This document shows positions 1-8,130 of a stretch of DNA of 64,000 nt, piece by piece (the stretch's first letter is position 1; every line of letters begins with the position of its first letter). Source of the stretch: Paenibacillus xylanilyticus. Lineage in GTDB: Bacteria; Bacillota; Bacilli; Paenibacillales; Paenibacillaceae. The stretch is taken from positions 4,405,001 to 4,469,000 of the forward strand of contig NZ_CP044310.1 of NCBI RefSeq assembly GCF_009664365.1. The letters are read 5' to 3'. The position numbers and the translations under genes were made by a program. The notes below the pieces were generated by a model. That model worked only from the letters and a program-made list of their open reading frames with translations, did no database searches and was not told the origin of the DNA.

Positions 1-480
1 CTGAGTCCCTGTCCGATGCTTCGTTAACATCAGGGATTCAAACCCCTGCCCACCCTGCATCCACGCTTTCGCTTTCTGGTACATCGGTGCAAACCTTCGG
101 TTAAAACCTACCGCAAGGAGCAGCCCCTGCGCCTCGGCAAAAGCAGTCATTTCTTCAGATTCCCGCAAGGTGTAGGACAGCGGTTTGTCCACATATACAG
201 CCAGTCCCCGCTCCAAACATTGCATGACAATATCAAAATGTGCTTCCGTTGCTGTATGTACAAAAACGGCATCCAGATCCCAGGACAATAGTTCTTTCAG
301 ATCCGTCGTTCCGTTATCTAATCTATAAGCATGCTGAGCAGCCGTTACCGGCTCTGGAGAACGGTTCATAATACCGGCAATTTCCACATCAGGATGCGCG
401 GTTAACAGGGGCAAGTATACTTTTTGAGCAATACCCCCAAGTCCGATGATCCCAGCTCGGGTTCGCTTCGTTGTTTCCAT
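1..480 (-). CDS. Gfo/Idh/MocA-family NAD(P) oxidoreductase, N-terminal 160 residues
   Basis: The reading frame is open from an ATG at 480 to the window edge, so only the N-terminal half is present. The protein starts METTKRTRAGIIGLGGIAQK, with the GxGGIA dinucleotide-binding loop at residues 13-18. The family's VDKPLS motif, with the conserved lysine of the EKP motif, is near residue 98, and GFNRRF near 126. These are hallmarks of the Rossmann domain of sugar and inositol dehydrogenases. A purine-rich AAGGTGG lies 10 bases upstream of the ATG. The substrate cannot be told because the C-terminal specificity domain is outside the window. It is transcribed leftward, divergent from the next gene. 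Confidence 0.9.
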   Translation of the reverse strand, partial: METTKRTRAGIIGLGGIAQKVYLPLLTAHPDVEIAGIMNRSPEPVTAAQHAYRLDNGTTDLKELLSWDLDAVFVHTATEAHFDIVMQCLERGLAVYVDKPLSYTLRESEEMTAFAEAQGLLLAVGFNRRFAPMYQKAKAWMQGGQGFESLMLTKHRTGTQ

Positions 481-679
481 GATAAGCATTCCACCTTCAG
501 ATGAATTCTAAGTTTCCACGACCTATAGTGTAACCCTTCAGCCAGCAACATGCCAGTTGATCAGCGCAAGAAGGATTGAAATATCCGGTTCCCGGTCCAA
601 CGTGGTACACTTGGATAGAAAGGCATGTAGGATCAGGAGATTAGAGTAGTGCCCTGACCTGAAAGGAGCGTTTGGGGAT

Positions 680-1291
680 TTGCGGAAATGGTTATGGCTC
701 CTCTTGTATGTTTTGCTCGCCGGAGTCACGTTTATTTACAGATATGAACTGCTGGCATGGACCGATCAGAATCAGTCCATCCCCCTTCTCATTATCATAG
801 CAATGCTTTTTGCGTTGGTACCTGTGATTCCCTACAAGTTTGTAATCGCAGCTTTGGGGTACAGTTACGGCACCACAACAGCAGCCTGGGTATGCTGGGT
901 GGGGACCACCCTCGCAGCACTGCTCGTTTATGCGGGAGCGAGATATGCTTTTCGTAATCAGGCCAGAGCTTACCTGGATCGCATCCGTGGATTGAGTCGT
1001 TTTACCACCTGGATGGAGGCGCATCCCTTTATGGGCATTATGACGCTTCGCCTGCTTCCCGTTGTACCTCAAACTGCGGTCAATATTTATGCCGGCATTA
1101 CCTACACACCTTTTTGGGTGTTCATGGTGGCTACGGCCATTGGCAAAATGCCTGCCATTTTAATTTTTGCCTATGCGGGCGCGCAAGCGGAAACTTCCAT
1201 CTGGACGAGTCTGCTCATTTTTGTAGGATACTTTGCCATTATGGCCCTCGTCTTACTGCTGTTTCGTGTTCGCTCGCGAAAAAAGACCTGA
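680..1291 (+). CDS. TVP38/TMEM64 (VTT/DedA-like) membrane protein
   Basis: A 203-residue polytopic membrane protein with about five hydrophobic segments. The central part, roughly residues 47-130 (PVIPYKFVIAALGYSYG through MTLRLLPVVPQTAVNIYAG), resembles the VTT domain of bacterial TVP38/TMEM64 proteins, whose eukaryotic relatives are lipid scramblases. The start is a TTG at 680, chosen because AAGGAG (663-668) lies 11 bases upstream and no ATG is available nearby. It ends with a basic tail (RVRSRKKT), suggesting a cytoplasmic C-terminus. It is probably monocistronic, since the next gene has its own promoter. A role in membrane lipid handling is inferred from the family only. Confidence 0.8.
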   Translation: MRKWLWLLLYVLLAGVTFIYRYELLAWTDQNQSIPLLIIIAMLFALVPVIPYKFVIAALGYSYGTTTAAWVCWVGTTLAALLVYAGARYAFRNQARAYLDRIRGLSRFTTWMEAHPFMGIMTLRLLPVVPQTAVNIYAGITYTPFWVFMVATAIGKMPAILIFAYAGAQAETSIWTSLLIFVGYFAIMALVLLLFRVRSRKKT

Positions 1292-1338
1292 TGATTATTC
1301 ATTAACATGACTATTGTGCTTAATTGTCCCTGTCCGGC

Positions 1339-1367
1339 TTGGTTGGCTTGCCAATTCAGGATATAAT
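1339..1367 (+). promoter_or_regulatory. SigA-type promoter for msrAB
   Basis: A TATAAT at 1362-1367 is preceded by TTGGTT (1339-1344) with 17 bases between. It lies 52 bases before the msrAB start, leaving a short leader of about 45 bases. Confidence 0.55.
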
Positions 1368-1419
1368 AGAAGTGTAAGCCAAATTCATAAATCTTCATCA
1401 GAAATGGAGTGACTATAGC

Positions 1420-2382
1420 ATGGAACAACATTCAAGCGAAAAAGCAACATTTGCAGGCGGATGCTTCTGGTGTATGGTATCCCCCTTTGAGGAACTGCCC
1501 GGAATCCACAAGATCGTATCGGGTTATACAGGAGGACATACCGAGAATCCAACATATGAGGAAGTCTGTTCGGAAACGACAGGACATGTAGAGGCCGTTC
1601 AAATTACGTTCGACCCTTCCATCTTCCCTTATGAGAAGCTCGTCGAGTTATTCTGGCAGCAAATCGATCCGACGGATACGGGTGGACAATTCCATGACCG
1701 GGGATCTTCATACCAGACGGCTATCTTCTACCACAACGAAGAACAGCGTCAGATTGCAGAAGCCTCCAAGGCAGCTCTGGAGCAGAGCGGACGGTTTGAT
1801 AAACCGATCTTCACACCCATTTTGCCTGCCAAACCATTCTATGAGGCCGAAGAACATCATCAGGACTACCACCACAAAAATCCGGCTCACTACAAACGGT
1901 ATCGCAAAGGCTCCGGACGTGAAGACTTCATCGAGCGCAACTGGTCCGGCAATGTGGATAAAAGCAATCTGAAAGAGCGTCTGACTCCACTGCAATACGA
2001 AGTGACCCAGAATAATGCAACGGAACCAGCGTTCCACAACGAGTTCTGGGATCACCACGGTGACGGAATTTATGTGGATATCGTTTCTGGCGAGCCTCTC
2101 TTCAGTTCAACGGACAAGTACGATTCAGGCTGCGGCTGGCCAAGCTTCACGCGTCCATTGCGTGATTACAACGTGAAGGAAAAAACAGATCTCAGCCATT
2201 TCATGATTCGTACCGAAGTCAGAAGCCGTGAAGGGGATTCCCATCTGGGGCACCTGTTTAACGACGGTCCTGTCGAAGCGGGTGGTATGCGTTACTGCAT
2301 TAACTCCGCCGCTCTTCGCTTTGTACCGAAGGAAGACTTGCAAAAAGAGGGATACGGCGAGTATGCAGTCCTCTTCAAATAA
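1420..2382 (+). CDS. msrAB: Bifunctional peptide methionine sulfoxide reductase MsrA-MsrB
   Basis: Repairs oxidised methionine in proteins: MsrA reduces the S-sulfoxide and MsrB the R-sulfoxide. Residues 8-165 are MsrA with the catalytic GCFWC motif (Cys15). Residues 180-318 are MsrB with GCGWPSF (Cys238) and the catalytic Cys293 in RYCINSAAL. The MsrB part lacks the two CxxC zinc pairs, so it is the metal-free type also found in Bacillus. The 320-residue length fits an A-B fusion. The ATG at 1420 has GGAGTGA upstream. It stands alone between its promoter and a strong hairpin terminator. Probably cytosolic, since no signal peptide is visible. Confidence 0.95.
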   Translation: MEQHSSEKATFAGGCFWCMVSPFEELPGIHKIVSGYTGGHTENPTYEEVCSETTGHVEAVQITFDPSIFPYEKLVELFWQQIDPTDTGGQFHDRGSSYQTAIFYHNEEQRQIAEASKAALEQSGRFDKPIFTPILPAKPFYEAEEHHQDYHHKNPAHYKRYRKGSGREDFIERNWSGNVDKSNLKERLTPLQYEVTQNNATEPAFHNEFWDHHGDGIYVDIVSGEPLFSSTDKYDSGCGWPSFTRPLRDYNVKEKTDLSHFMIRTEVRSREGDSHLGHLFNDGPVEAGGMRYCINSAALRFVPKEDLQKEGYGEYAVLFK

Positions 2383-2423
2383 ATTAAATACGACTGCCTG
2401 ACCGTGGAACCAAAACACGGTCC

Positions 2424-2468
2424 AAAAAAGCAGGAGCAGCGGGTTATCACCGTTACTCCTGCTTTTTT
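2424..2468 (+). terminator. Rho-independent terminator after msrAB
   Basis: The inverted arms AAAAAAGCAGGAG and CTCCTGCTTTTTT flank an 18-20 base loop and end in a T-run on the plus strand. Confidence 0.85.
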
Positions 2469-2496
2469 CATGTTCCTATTTGAATCAGATAAGACA

Positions 2497-2561
2497 TGTA
2501 AAGAGTTCTTGACACCTACACTTTTTTCCTTTTACAATACAGCTGTAAAGAGTTCTTTACA
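2497..2561 (+). promoter_or_regulatory. Promoter flanked by two copies of an 18-bp palindromic operator
   Basis: The promoter is TTGACA (2509-2514), an 18-base spacer, and TACAAT (2533-2538). Two copies of one palindrome surround it: TGTAAAGAGTTCTTGACA at 2497-2514, overlapping the -35, and TGTAAAGAGTTCTTTACA at 2544-2561, covering the expected start of transcription. The second copy has perfect 8-base arms (TGTAAAGA/TCTTTACA). The layout suits repression by the HTH protein encoded 28 bases downstream. Confidence 0.75.
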
Positions 2562-2589
2562 ACCTAGGGGCAAGAAAAGAGGTTGATTC

Positions 2590-2796
2590 ATGCAAAACCG
2601 CATTAAGCTGCTGCGTGAAGAGCTGGGCATATCCCAGGGCAAACTCGCCGAGTTGTGCGACGTCAGCAGACAAACCATTAACGCCATAGAGAATGACAAA
2701 TACGACCCCAGCCTTCCGCTCGCCTTTGCCATTTCCGAGGCGCTTGAGGTCACCATCGAGCAGTTATTTCAGTACGAAAGGAAGAATTCAGAATGA
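2590..2796 (+). CDS. Small Xre-family HTH transcriptional regulator
   Basis: A 68-residue protein that is essentially one Cro/C1-type helix-turn-helix domain (residues 4-60; recognition region SRQTINAIENDKYDPSLPLAF), similar to the YozG/YgzD group of Bacillus. The ATG at 2590 is preceded by AAGAGG. Its stop overlaps the start of the next gene (ATGA), so the two are translationally coupled. Two copies of an 18-bp palindrome bracket the promoter, which strongly suggests autoregulation. In many Firmicutes this type of regulator is paired with a small membrane protein, as here. The signal it responds to is unknown. Confidence 0.9.
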   Translation: MQNRIKLLREELGISQGKLAELCDVSRQTINAIENDKYDPSLPLAFAISEALEVTIEQLFQYERKNSE

Positions 2797-3194
2797 AAAT
2801 AAAGCATTGGAAAATGACACTTACAGGTGCTGCTGCATTTATTGTGCTAGCTACCGTTATTTATCGTACTGCAACAGGAAGGGACATTGGATTAAATGAT
2901 ATTGCTTCACTTGGTGCAGTTACGATCCTTTTCCTGTCAGCCCTGACTTGGGGGACCAAAGAGGATCGGGATGGGGTGCGTGAGGATGAGGAACTGGGCA
3001 GACGCATTACGGAGCAGAGCTCGAAGGTGGGATATTTTATACTGACCCTGTTCATTCTGGTGGCCGTTGGCATAGATCAATGGGTTCATGAAAAGCCAAG
3101 CCTCCTGCTATTATCGCTGCTCGGACTTTCCATGGTTACGCTGCCTTTTATCGAATGGGTTCACATGCGCAAATACAGGACAACAGAGGATTAA
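2793..3194 (+). CDS. Small four-helix membrane protein paired with the HTH regulator
   Basis: A 133-residue integral membrane protein with hydrophobic segments at about residues 8-26, 37-50, 79-95 and 103-120. A charged cytoplasmic-type loop (TKEDRDGVREDEELGRRITEQSSK) separates the two helix pairs. The pattern, including the acidic Asp-Glu-rich stretch before helix 3, resembles DUF2178-type proteins that commonly sit next to YozG-like regulators. It starts inside the stop codon of the regulator (ATGA), so it is co-translated with it. Function unknown; it may sense or modulate the regulator's signal at the membrane, which is inference. Confidence 0.8.
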   Translation: MKIKHWKMTLTGAAAFIVLATVIYRTATGRDIGLNDIASLGAVTILFLSALTWGTKEDRDGVREDEELGRRITEQSSKVGYFILTLFILVAVGIDQWVHEKPSLLLLSLLGLSMVTLPFIEWVHMRKYRTTED

Positions 3195-3243
3195 CGTGTT
3201 CTGCGCAGCATCACTCCCCTGATGTCCTGTTCCATTTACTTCT

Positions 3244-4044
3244 TCACAACCAGCTGACGACCCAGCCGATCCAGTATGCAAATGGAATGAGCAGCAGCTG
3301 GGCCACAAGCGTGCCGAATAAACGGGATACCAGCATGCAGCCATAGATCTGATTCATTCGGTCCAAACGGATTTCGCCTCGCAGGGATTTATCACTGAGC
3401 AGGGAAATTCGCGGATCGATCAGGATCGTCAGCAAGATGGTCGCAATTCCGTTAATCAGCCCTGTCGATTGGGAGGCAGCCACGGCCTGCCCTGGATACA
3501 GGTAAGCTGCGTACAAACTGGATAATACACCCGTCGTATAAATGGCTGTCACCGCTACATTAAGCGTCATCAAACGTCTCGGCATTCCATGCTGCACTAG
3601 CCGCTTAGCCATTTTCCAGGAAGGCGGCGTAATATAATAGGCTGCGTTTCTGATTTTGGTGCCGTTCAGCAATCCGCGTACCATCGTCGGAATGGACCCC
3701 GCTGCTTCAAAATGCACAACCATTCTGGACGCAAGCTTCACCATCGTTGGAAAACACAATATGGCCATGGCAGTCCCTGCTGTTGCCGCCCCCATCAGCC
3801 AGTGCAGCTGCACGGCAAAATGTGAGTTCCCTCCATTTGTTGCGTTATCCACCAAATTCCCTACCATCGGTCCCTGGGCCATGTTGGATGTACGTGATAC
3901 CAGCAGCAGAATCCCCGACAAGGAAAGGGCCAGCGCAATTCTGCGAGTTCTTAGCCCGCCAAGACGAAGCGCATAAGACAGGCTGTCTGCGGCATGAATA
4001 AGCATGGTAAACAGCATCGGAATAGCCAGACTTAGACTGAACAT
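3244..4044 (-). CDS. amj: Lipid II flippase Amj (YdaH family)
   Basis: A 266-residue polytopic membrane protein. Its N-terminus (FTMLIHAADSLSYALRLGGLRTRRIALALSL, then LLVSRTSNMAQGP) matches my recollection of Amj/YdaH of Bacillus. Amj is an alternative lipid II flippase that moves the peptidoglycan precursor across the membrane and can replace MurJ. About six hydrophobic segments are visible. The ATG at 4044 follows AAAGGAG with 9 bases between. In B. subtilis amj is induced by envelope-stress sigma factors; a TATAAT lies upstream on this strand but no convincing ECF promoter was seen. It stands alone, convergent with the HTH operon. Confidence 0.88.
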   Translation of the reverse strand: MFSLSLAIPMLFTMLIHAADSLSYALRLGGLRTRRIALALSLSGILLLVSRTSNMAQGPMVGNLVDNATNGGNSHFAVQLHWLMGAATAGTAMAILCFPTMVKLASRMVVHFEAAGSIPTMVRGLLNGTKIRNAAYYITPPSWKMAKRLVQHGMPRRLMTLNVAVTAIYTTGVLSSLYAAYLYPGQAVAASQSTGLINGIATILLTILIDPRISLLSDKSLRGEIRLDRMNQIYGCMLVSRLFGTLVAQLLLIPFAYWIGWVVSWL

Positions 4045-4182
4045 TAGATTGTACTCCTTTTATTTTCCTGTATTGGACTTTTTGTACATGTGACAGCATT
4101 ATACCCCTCCAGCTTGCAAAAGTATAGGAATGCCATCTCGGTATGACAAATCATTACCCCTTCACAGCCAGTCCATTTTGTC

Positions 4183-4207
4183 GTTTATCCCTTCTCCCAC
4201 AGGGTAA
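4183..4207 (+). promoter_or_regulatory. Sigma-B-like promoter for ydaT
   Basis: GTTTAT (4183-4188), 13 bases, then GGGTAA (4202-4207). This is close to the general-stress sigma-B consensus (GTTTAA, 12-14 bases, GGGTAT). It lies 42 bases before the gene, whose B. subtilis relative YdaT belongs to the sigma-B regulon. Confidence 0.6.
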
Positions 4208-4248
4208 TATACAACTAACCAAGATTACTCTCTAGGAGGGATTCAGAC

Positions 4249-4701
4249 ATGCCTTGGAATAAGAATGATTATCCGGTATCCATGAAAAATCTGGAGCCCC
4301 GTATCCGAAATAAGGCGATTGAAATCGCCAATGCCCTGCTGGATGACGGGTATGAGGAAGGACGCGCAATAGCAATAGCCACTGCCAAAGCCGAAGAATG
4401 GGATGAGAACCACCCTGCATCGGGTTCAACGGATTCGGGCCGGTCATCGGATGATAGCGGTTCTGCTTCCAAACGTCGCCATTCAGAACCTGTCTCCTCT
4501 TCCAAAAGCCATGACAATATTCACGTCGTACCTACGGAATCGGGCTGGGCCATTAAGGAAGAGGGTCAATCCCAATATGTATCCACGTTTGACACCAAAT
4601 CTGAAGCGGTGGATGCCGCCAAGGAAATCAGCGGAGAGCAGAACATTCGGGCTATTATTCACAACCAGGATGGACAGATTGCTTCTTCCATTAAACCCTG
4701 A
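4249..4701 (+). CDS. ydaT: YdaT-like general-stress protein with DUF2188 domain
   Basis: A 150-residue soluble hydrophilic protein in two parts. Residues 1-55 (MPWNKNDYPVSMKNLEPRIR, then EIANALLDDGYEEGRAIAIATAKAEEW) form a ChaB-like helical segment. Residues 92-148 (IHVVPTESGWAIKEEGQSQY through RAIIHNQDGQI) are a DUF2188 domain. A Ser-rich linker joins them. This architecture matches B. subtilis YdaT, a sigma-B-controlled protein of unknown biochemical function. AGGAGG precedes the ATG, and a sigma-B-like promoter lies directly upstream, so induction by stress is likely. Confidence 0.85.
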   Translation: MPWNKNDYPVSMKNLEPRIRNKAIEIANALLDDGYEEGRAIAIATAKAEEWDENHPASGSTDSGRSSDDSGSASKRRHSEPVSSSKSHDNIHVVPTESGWAIKEEGQSQYVSTFDTKSEAVDAAKEISGEQNIRAIIHNQDGQIASSIKP

Positions 4702-4764
4702 CAGGTTTGTGCATCACTCTGATAGTGAACCATATGAAAACAGCTTCTCCGTGTAAAAAGCAAC

Positions 4765-4811
4765 AAAAAAAGTCCTTTTCACTGCCGCTCAGGCAGTCAA
4801 AAGGACTTTTT
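4765..4811. terminator. Bidirectional terminator between ydaT and the YitT gene
   Basis: A long stem AAAAAAGTCCTTTT..CACTGCC / GGCAGT..AAAAGGACTTTTT has T-runs in both directions. It serves the two converging genes. Confidence 0.85.
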
Positions 4812-4823
4812 GGTACCTTTCAT

Positions 4824-5546
4824 TTATTGTGTTACTCCTCTCGCCACTGAAGTCCGTGGTGCAGGGGAAGTCACCGCCTTGGCTGCGGAAGGTATGGATA
4901 CCTTCACAGCTGAGGTCGTAACGGTCCGGCGTACCGGAACACTGACCACGTACGTAATGACTTTGCTGGCAATCCACACGGCCAGAATGGTATATAAAGT
5001 TTCTTTTACCGGAAGAAAGAAAAGGGATAAGCCCAGCACAAACGCATCGCTGACAAAGAAGACGGTTCCCAGCTTCCATCCCTTCCAGCGGCTAACGAGC
5101 ACGGCAAGGATATCATCTCCGCCTGTCGCTCCGCCGAATCGGAGCACGATCCCTGCGCCTACCCCCGTCAATATGCCGGATAGGACTGCAGGAATCCACA
5201 GGTTTCCGTTGAATGACATCTGCAATGTCGAGTATCGCTCAAAGCCGTCATAGAACAGGGAGAATGCGCCGACGCCAATCAGCGCCTGAATCATGAACTT
5301 CCAGCCTTTGATGAACCAGGCCAGGATCATGACCGGAATGTCGAGTAACAGCATGCCAATGGCAGGCGATAACCCCGTCGCGTATTTTCCGAGCAGGGCC
5401 AGACCGACAAATCCGCCCTCCGATAAATGATTCTGAAAATTAATGTGATAGTAAGCAAATGCCAAAATAAAAGTACCGAGCAGCATGATGGCGAGTTTTC
5501 CCGCCTCAGCCTTAATGTGTTGTTTGGTTAACGATGTTCTCTTCAT
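4824..5546 (-). CDS. YitT-family membrane protein
   Basis: A 240-residue membrane protein with about five helices typical of the YitT/YczE (DUF161) family: LAIMLLGTFILAFAYYHINFQ at residues 18-38, GGFVGLALLG, and the glycine-rich GLVLRFGGATGGDDILA-type signature near residue 140. Most YitT proteins of ~280 residues end in a DUF2179 domain. Here that is missing and replaced by a Ser/Thr/Ala/Pro-rich tail (from about residue 205) of no recognisable fold. The ATG at 5546 is the first in frame. Monocistronic, function unknown. Confidence 0.8.
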   Translation of the reverse strand: MKRTSLTKQHIKAEAGKLAIMLLGTFILAFAYYHINFQNHLSEGGFVGLALLGKYATGLSPAIGMLLLDIPVMILAWFIKGWKFMIQALIGVGAFSLFYDGFERYSTLQMSFNGNLWIPAVLSGILTGVGAGIVLRFGGATGGDDILAVLVSRWKGWKLGTVFFVSDAFVLGLSLFFLPVKETLYTILAVWIASKVITYVVSVPVRRTVTTSAVKVSIPSAAKAVTSPAPRTSVARGVTQ

Positions 5547-5868
5547 TCAGGTTCCCTCGCAGTTTGTAGGTTGGTTTTTAGACCGACCGTACCCTGCAAA
5601 AGGCAAGCCTGGAAGAAATCATCGTATTTGTCCTTCGAATATTCATTCCAATCCCCTCTTTCGCAGAGTCAGCCGTTTTTGTGAATACGGTTGGTTTACT
5701 CTACAAGGGGCGCTAAGTGTATGAGAGATCGTAACGTTTCCAGATCGTCCTTGGGGAGATTGTCCTTCGGGAACTCATGGTATCCTGATCCTTTCTGTCT
5801 GTTTGTGGTTAGCTCTTTCAATTAAACTGGCGAACATCACACGTTTGACTCATGAAATTTACACTTAA

Positions 5869-5979
5869 CCACTACGATTGCAGTACCCTCTTCCGATCGC
5901 TGTTATCCCCGGAATTTTTTTGATTCCCTTCTCCTAAGGGAAAAATTCGGTGATAAACGCGAGTGCTTCGCTTCTCCAG
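5869..5979 (-). repeat. Dispersed structured intergenic repeat, copy 1
   Basis: About 111 bp, in minus orientation relative to copies 3 and 4. Read on the minus strand it starts CTGGAGAAGCGAAGC and ends near CAATCGTAGTGG, with GGGGATAACAGCGATCGGAA inside. An inner hairpin TTCCCTT/AAGGGAA is perfect. The outer stem is present but has a mismatch and a bulge. Confidence 0.8.
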
Positions 5980-6401
5980 ATGGGTTCTGCACTCTTCGTT
6001 CCGTGTAAATGACCGTCTGATAAAAAACATGTAATTTCTCTATCCAGTTTAAACTTCTATAGCTAACTTGCTTGTTCTTCTATTATATAACACCGACGTG
6101 GACGGGTCTAAACAGCAGACCCTTCAAAAATGCGCATAAAGCATGCTCTGGGCGGCTCCAGCAGGCAAACAGCCACACCAGGACAATCAATGCTTACTAA
6201 TGGTGCAACCTGCTCCTTCATTCTATGACCGATGATGGCGAATATAACTGTCAGTCACCCAAACGTGACAAATTGGGGCTATTTTTTATTTTTGTGCGAA
6301 TTTCGAAGGAATCCTCGGGAGCTTTCACATACACTATAGCAAACGAAAATCGGCTCATTCTTGACCAGCGCGGACGTTTTCCAGACTTACTCTGCTTTTT
6401 A

Positions 6402-6410
6402 TGGTATAAT
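6402..6410 (+). promoter_or_regulatory. Extended -10 promoter of the TIR-like gene
   Basis: TGGTATAAT is a perfect TGnTATAAT extended -10 with no good -35. It sits 42 bases before the start codon. Confidence 0.5.
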
Positions 6411-6451
6411 ATAACAATTGATTCCCACTACCGTTTAAGCGAGGCGGATTG

Positions 6452-7489
6452 ATGAAAACGTTGAAGCCAAGAGTCTTTATTGGCTGCTCGCTGGAAGCGA
6501 AGCCGATTGCAGCCGCAGTACACGAAAATTTGCGTTTCTCAGCCGAAGTTACTCCTTGGTACTCCGGTGTTTTCAATCCAAGCAGCTATACGATGGACGA
6601 TCTGGAAACAGAGGTGCGCACGACGGACTTTGCCATTTTTATTTTTCATCCGGATGATATATCCAAAATTCGCGGGAAGTACTATGCATCTGTCAGGGAT
6701 AATACAATGCTGGAAATGGGTTTGTTTATGGGCCGTTTGGGACGAAAGCGTATTTTTTTCATTCTTCCGGAGGATATTACAGACATCAAGGATGCTGCAA
6801 AAATCGAGGGCTTGCGTATGCCTACTGATCTTCTTGGCTTGAATCCACTGGTCTATGAGATTCGTTCTGATGGCAAGTGGGCGCCAGCCGTGTCGGTTGC
6901 ATGCTCCAAAATTGCTGACAGTATAGAAGAACAAGGACGATGGGTAGATCCAGAATTGGAGAAAATCATCAATCAGCATAAAGTGACTGAAGGAGAAGCA
7001 CGGCTGCAATTGCTAAAGCTTCTGAGGTTCTTCAGAGAGTTGCTGCGGGTTCGCAAAGCGGATGCCGTCATGCTCGACCGAATGAGTGATGCCCTTCGTA
7101 CGGCATTTGTGTCCCATCCTCCATTCGCAGTACGTGGTACAGCCATATACCGTACAGATGACAGTGGTTATATCGAGCAATTATGTGGTAATGTAGGGGA
7201 ACCGGGGAGAAAATATGAGTTGTCTGCCAATGACGACAAAGAGCCAGATGACCCAAAACGCATTCTGGTCATTGATTCTTACCGTGAAAATAAAATCAAG
7301 ATTAACCTGTATGACGATTACCTTGAGAAAGAATATCTGCTATGCTATCCTGTAGCCAAGAGGTATGTGATTACGGTTCATATTATTGGACATATAGAAG
7401 CGGATGAGGCGGTATTTCAACAGATTGACCTACAGAATCGTCAACTGTTCAACGCCATCAACGATTTGTTAGGAGGCGAACCGGAATGA
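6452..7489 (+). CDS. TIR-like (CAP12/PF10137-type) protein with GAF-like C-terminal domain
   Basis: A 345-residue cytosolic protein. Residues 6-125 match the TIR-like nucleotide-binding family seen in CBASS and other anti-phage effectors: an opening strand RVFIGCSLEAKPIAAAVHENL, the segment TPWYSGVFNPSSYTMDDLE, and RDNTMLEMGLFMGRLG carrying the likely catalytic Glu88 of an NAD hydrolase. Residues 165-345 form a second domain whose order of strands and helices looks GAF-like (AVRGTAIYRTDDSGYIEQL through YLLCYPVAKRYVITVHIIGH), a possible ligand sensor. The ATG at 6452 is preferred over a TTG at 6449; GAGGCGG precedes it. It overlaps the next gene by ATGA. No cyclase (CD-NTase), Thoeris or other known partner gene is next to it. 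The defence role is inference. Confidence 0.8.
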   Translation: MKTLKPRVFIGCSLEAKPIAAAVHENLRFSAEVTPWYSGVFNPSSYTMDDLETEVRTTDFAIFIFHPDDISKIRGKYYASVRDNTMLEMGLFMGRLGRKRIFFILPEDITDIKDAAKIEGLRMPTDLLGLNPLVYEIRSDGKWAPAVSVACSKIADSIEEQGRWVDPELEKIINQHKVTEGEARLQLLKLLRFFRELLRVRKADAVMLDRMSDALRTAFVSHPPFAVRGTAIYRTDDSGYIEQLCGNVGEPGRKYELSANDDKEPDDPKRILVIDSYRENKIKINLYDDYLEKEYLLCYPVAKRYVITVHIIGHIEADEAVFQQIDLQNRQLFNAINDLLGGEPE

Positions 7490-7719
7490 AACCGGAAATG
7501 AAAAAAATAAGCAAGCGCTGGGGCAGCGAAAAAAAGGTACGCCTCAGCTCTGCGCCCGAATCATCACGACCGGTTCCGGAACCTAAGGAAGAAGATCGTT
7601 TCCACAAACCGGCCGTCCCGCTAATCACGATCGGCCCCTCGCTTAAGGGGAAGGAACGACCTTATAAGGTCATCCTGGAAAAAGAAGCTCTGTACGAGAA
7701 ACCTCAATATTTAGCTTAA
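7486..7719 (+). CDS. Small basic, proline-rich protein coupled to the TIR-like gene
   Basis: A 77-residue protein of unknown function. It is rich in Lys, Glu and Pro (MKPEMKKISKRWGSEKKVRL, then PVPEPKEEDRFHKPAVPLI), has no membrane segment and is probably partly disordered. The start ATG overlaps the stop of the TIR-like gene (ATGA), with AGGAGG (7471-7476) correctly placed inside the upstream gene, so expression is coupled. It is followed by a terminator, making a two-gene transcript. It could be a partner, inhibitor or target-binding adaptor of the TIR-like protein; nothing in its sequence decides this. Confidence 0.7.
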   Translation: MKPEMKKISKRWGSEKKVRLSSAPESSRPVPEPKEEDRFHKPAVPLITIGPSLKGKERPYKVILEKEALYEKPQYLA

Positions 7720-7742
7720 CTTTCTATGCATTGTTCTTCATC

Positions 7743-7799
7743 CTGCCGCTGAAATCGGCAGTACGTTCAGGCCCCGCCGCCCAAGGCAGGGGCTTTTTT
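7743..7799 (+). terminator. Terminator of the TIR-like operon
   Basis: Two adjacent hairpins: CTGCCG/CGGCAG (7743-7761), then GCCCCGCC/GGCAGGGGC (7771-7793), followed by TTTTTT. Confidence 0.8.
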
Positions 7800-8130
7800 G
7801 TTGGCCATTCTCCCGCAATTAAACCAACCAACCGAAAATGAACACCTCTCCCCACTAACCTCGGAAAGCTTAAGAATCCAGTGCTGCAATTGCATTAGGC
7901 CATTTCTTACGCTCTTAGGTTTCCTGCATAACCCAGAAATTATACCTAAAATTTGGAGTATGCTTGTCCTGAGCAATCATCCCCATCATGAATGTACATG
8001 GCCTGCTGAATGCCCACTCCCAATTTTTTCTTGTTGTATTCCGTATCATCATTGCATATATTGATTATAATATAAGAACACATGTTCTGTAAATATATAT
8101 GTTCGAATTCAAGGTTAAGGAAGTGAATGT
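7800..8130. other. Intergenic region with LexA box
   Basis: 330 AT-rich bases. The only feature seen is the LexA-type palindrome at 8075-8088 and AT-rich promoter-like sequence around it (TATAAT at 8066-8071). Confidence 0.5.
8075..8088. promoter_or_regulatory. LexA (SOS) box
   Basis: AGAACACATGTTCT is a perfect palindrome around a 2-base centre and fits the Gram-positive SOS box GAAC-N4-GTTC. The 12-base core is identical to the box before the Y-family polymerase at 36.2 kb. It lies 42 bases before the next start codon and abuts a TATAAT. Confidence 0.7.

Larger units (their letters stand above)
5547..6451. other. Non-coding stretch between the YitT and TIR-like genes
   Basis: About 900 bases without a credible gene. 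It holds one copy of the dispersed structured repeat (5869-5979), a small hairpin GGGTCT/AGACCC (6104-6122) and the extended -10 promoter of the next gene. Confidence 0.6.
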
